Source of the DNA: Acridotheres tristis
Taxonomy: Eukaryota; Chordata; Aves; Passeriformes; Sturnidae
NCBI GenBank assembly: GCA_037013685.1
Contig: CM072885.1
Location: 68,241,785 to 68,305,784 of the forward strand
Direction: 5' to 3'
DNA: 64,000 nucleotides
In this document: one piece after another, positions 61,301 through 64,000 of the stretch
Layout of the letters: every line of letters starts with the position of its first letter
Numbering within the stretch: position 1 is the stretch's first letter
Translations under genes and position numbers: made by a program
The notes under the pieces: generated by a model
Database searches by the model: none
Told to the model about the DNA's origin: nothing
Seen by the model: only the letters and a program-made list of their open reading frames with translations

Positions 61301-64000
61301 GAGGTGGTAAAGGATGGCTCTTCTGTGGCACTGTGCACGTTGCTCCATTTATTTGGGTGAGAAGTGGGGGCTGGAGCTGACTCTTCACCTGACCTTACAC
61401 TTCTAGTGCCACTAGTGAACCACACAGGTCACATCCTATGCTGCTCTTTACTGGTGACTGTGCATTCCTTATCTTGGGACACTGGAGTTCCCAAGCTGGC
61501 TTGGAGAGCAGACTCAGAGAGTATCTCGAAGCACATCAGCCTTAATGAGCAGTTTTGAGAAGGATTGGCCATTTGTCTTTTTATCATACTGTCTTAAAAT
61601 CCTGCAAAAACTGTCCATGTGGATGGAGAGAATGAGGTAGAGAGGGGCAAAAAAATCTGATCCAAGAAAACACCAAAACAAAGCCAAATGACATTTAGGC
61701 AGCATTTAAAATTGCAAAATCCCCAGCTTAGGCACCACCTAACTCCTTGAGGCATCATAATTCCACAAATGCCTCGTTTGACTTTTTCTCTGTGCTTGTC
61801 TGGGTTTTTTTAAAATTATTTCTGGTTTAACCCCCCCTTGGGTGCTGAGTTTTTTTCTTGAATTCCTGCCTCAAAGTGCTTGAGTCTGACCACCATGCAG
61901 AAGGCAAACATCCTGGCCCCTCATCCTGCCCGGGTGCACACCCAGCATGATAAGATAAAAAAACCTCAGTGGCAGCTGCCACTTTGTTTTGAAACATCTT
62001 TCAAAAGATTAACTTCTTCTCTGTTTTAGCCAACAGCTGCATTGTGCCACATGCTGAGAGGTCTTCAGCCATTGCTTCCTTCAGATGTTTTATTTCTTGC
62101 TCTGATTCTGGAATAATCATCCACACTCTGGTGTGGCTTACATGGGACCAGTGAAGAGTAGCCCTTTTTCCTGTGGTTAGCTCGTGCCTTCTCCAGGAGG
62201 GATAGGCTGGGAGTGAATGGAGGCAGGGATTAAAGCAGGGCTTCCTTAGGCTGCTGTTGAGAATCAGGGAACACCACTGCTCCCTCTGGCTATGGCTGGG
62301 AAGGTGGCAATTTGATGGAAGAGGAGCAGCACCTGGTTCTGGGCCATGTGTGAGCACAGGCAGCTCCTGGGAGCTCTGAGCAAGGCACGGAGCCCCGGGG
62401 CAGCCGGGCCAGCAGTGCCTCTCCTCTGGCCTGCCCATGCTCGGGGCGCTGACATGAGTGGCTCCATGCCCAGCCAAGGAGGTGTTTTGGATCCTTAGTG
62501 GTGTCTGGCTGTTCTCAGAGGCCACAAAAGCACCGAGGACCCCAGTGCCAGGATCCACCCTTGGAGCAGAGCCTTCAAAAGCTGGGTGTTAGTGTGTGTG
62601 CATCCTCCGTGCCAAGTCTTTTTTGGAGCTTGCTGCAAGTAACTTGTGTCAGACCTCCTACATAATGGCTTTGCAGAGCCAAAGCCCAGCCTGTCCAATG
62701 GACCTCATCCCTTCTGGCTCCTTGGTTTTTCACTTCACTGAGGCTCACGGGGCTGGAATAGTTTGCTTTTTCTCAGGCTTTTCTTAAAAAAAAAAATATC
62801 TGAGAGTGTTGCTTCTGTGGAAAAGCACTTCTGTTCGTGGCATGCTGGTGGAGTGGGACTCATCTAACCTGGAGTCTGGGATCTGTCCTGTGAGACAGAG
62901 AGGAGGCAAGCTGCCCAGCCAAGCCCTGGTTTTGCTGAATCCAGCTGCGGTGGTTTAGGTTTCTGGCTGAGTCCATCTGAAAGCGGCACAGAGCAGAGCA
63001 CAAAGAGAGGGAGGGTCGTAAGTACCGCCATTCTCTCCTGATAATCCCTTAAAAAATAATTGCAGGCCTAAACCTCTGGCCTCCAGCAAATTTTCCACTC
63101 GATTAGAGGCTTTTGTGAAGCCGGGGAAAGGGACACGCAGACTTGCACATTGTGCCGCTGCCCGAAACTTCCAGCTGGGATTTTTTCCATCAAAAGGGGA
63201 TTTTAGTAAAACCATTATAAGGGGCTTAGTCACAGAAAAGCAGTTGAGCTGAGACAGGGGTAGATTAGCTTTAACATGCTTGTTTTTGGCACTAGGGACA
63301 GGGTGGAAGCTACAGCCGGCCGCTCACATGCAGCCTCCCCTGTCCCACTGACTCCCTGGCAGGTGTGCTGGGAGATGATATTTGTTCCCCTCCATGTTCC
63401 CCCTGGCTCGCTGCATTTGATCCCAGTGGAGGTGATGGGAAGGGAGTGGGCAGCCCAGGCACCACTGGGCTGTGTGGTCTGGGTGTGCAGGGCAAAAGTC
63501 GCCGTGGCTGGGTTGGCCCTTCGGTGTGGTCTGGGCAAGTCTGTGCTGATGGGCAGGTGACTCTGGGGAAGGGAGACCATGGGCAGAGACAGAATTTGCA
63601 GCCTTAAGGATGGTGTGGTGCCTTTGATCTGCATGGGTGGTCCCTGGTGCAGTCCTGGTGGAGATGTCCAGGAGCAGCTGGAGGGCTGCAGGCAGAGCTG
63701 TACCTGTTGTTGTGTCGGGATGTGTCCCTGCTGGGCTGTCAGCTCTGCGTTTGTCGGGTCAGACTGGCCATTGCCTGGAATAAAAGCTGTGACAGCAGTG
63801 GAGTTTGCACACAGAGAGAGAGAGAGGTGGTTTCTTGGAGGGGCTCCTGCTGCTGGGAGCTCTTCCACAGCCCACACTTGTACACCAGCTTTTCCAGGCT
63901 GCTGAGTGACTCTGGTGTGGGAGATGAGGAAGATGTTCTTTGTCCTGACCCTCCCTCTCCAGGGCTACCTTAGGCTGGAAAGCTCATTTCCATTTGTGCT

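Larger units (their letters stand above)
49945..64000. other. Presumed intron or intergenic DNA to the window end
   Basis: No coding exon is recognised. I looked for WNT5 signatures (NSWWSL, IIGAQP, EGAKTGIKEC, CHGVSGSC) and for FBXL14 leucine-rich repeats in the translations and found none. Simple A/T tracts occur at 59,242-59,256 and 62,786-62,800, and a short GA run near 63,813-63,827. Stretches at 55,790-55,870, 56,400-56,670 and 63,050-63,245 look like possible conserved noncoding DNA. Minus-strand frames of 185 codons (62,001-62,558) and 215 codons (63,230-63,877) lack family signatures. Confidence 0.5.

Noticed and set aside
62001..62558. A 185-codon minus-strand open frame
   Set aside because: No recognisable domain, no splice context and ordinary composition. 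Chance frames of this size occur in GC-richer DNA.
63230..63877. A 215-codon minus-strand open frame
   Set aside because: Its composition (Pro/Ser/Thr/His-rich) is nonspecific, with overlapping open frames on the other strand and no family match.
40220..64000. WNT5A as the gene starting at the CpG island
   Set aside because: The short conserved WNT5A exon-1 coding start is not visible and no WNT5 coding exon appears in the next 23 kb, where a compact WNT5A would be expected. Not fully excluded.
1..64000. tRNA, rRNA, CRISPR arrays, LTR retroelements or DNA transposons
   Set aside because: No B-box, rRNA core, regularly spaced repeat-spacer array, paired LTRs or transposase signature could be seen. 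A dedicated search could still find decayed copies.

Overview
The window is vertebrate nuclear DNA, most likely from a bird. The only recognisable interspersed repeats are CR1-type LINE fragments, repeat density is low, coding exons are few and flanked by GT/AG splice sites, and there is one strong CpG island. CR1 dominance with few other repeats is typical of bird genomes, although a crocodile or turtle is not formally excluded. No bacterial, viral, CRISPR or operon-like structure is present, and I found no undescribed gene system.

Bases 1 to about 24,200 hold the 3' end of a plus-strand gene that I identify as ERC1 (ELKS/RAB6IP2/CAST2). Two coding exons are visible, 7630-7818 and 18372-18509 including the stop. 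They are in phase 0 and separated by a 10.55-kb intron. Together they encode the last 108 residues of the long, non-synaptic ERC C-terminus, which ends in a Rab11-FIP-like Rab-binding coiled coil and the tail NALEESS. The paralogue ERC2 is the alternative. A long 3' UTR follows, with candidate poly(A) signals at 20,459 and 24,171.

Bases about 24,200 to 39,700 are intergenic with no supportable coding gene. They contain a short minisatellite, a perfect 208-bp (AAGG)52 tract, an old CR1 relic and several stretches that look like conserved noncoding DNA.

Bases about 39,770 to 40,870 form a strong CpG island with clustered GC boxes, no TATA box and three good plus-strand splice donors. In tetrapods ERC1 is followed in the same orientation by WNT5B, and ERC2 by WNT5A. 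The island is therefore most simply an upstream promoter and noncoding first exon of the WNT5 neighbour, probably WNT5B. No WNT5 coding exon is visible before 64,000, so this rests on synteny alone. A degenerate 20-bp tandem repeat abuts the island on its downstream side.

Bases about 41,100 to 64,000 are presumed first intron or intergenic DNA. They hold a (TCA)9 run, an ancient plus-strand CR1 relic, a minus-strand CR1 3' end and candidate regulatory elements. The many open frames here show no family signature and are treated as chance.
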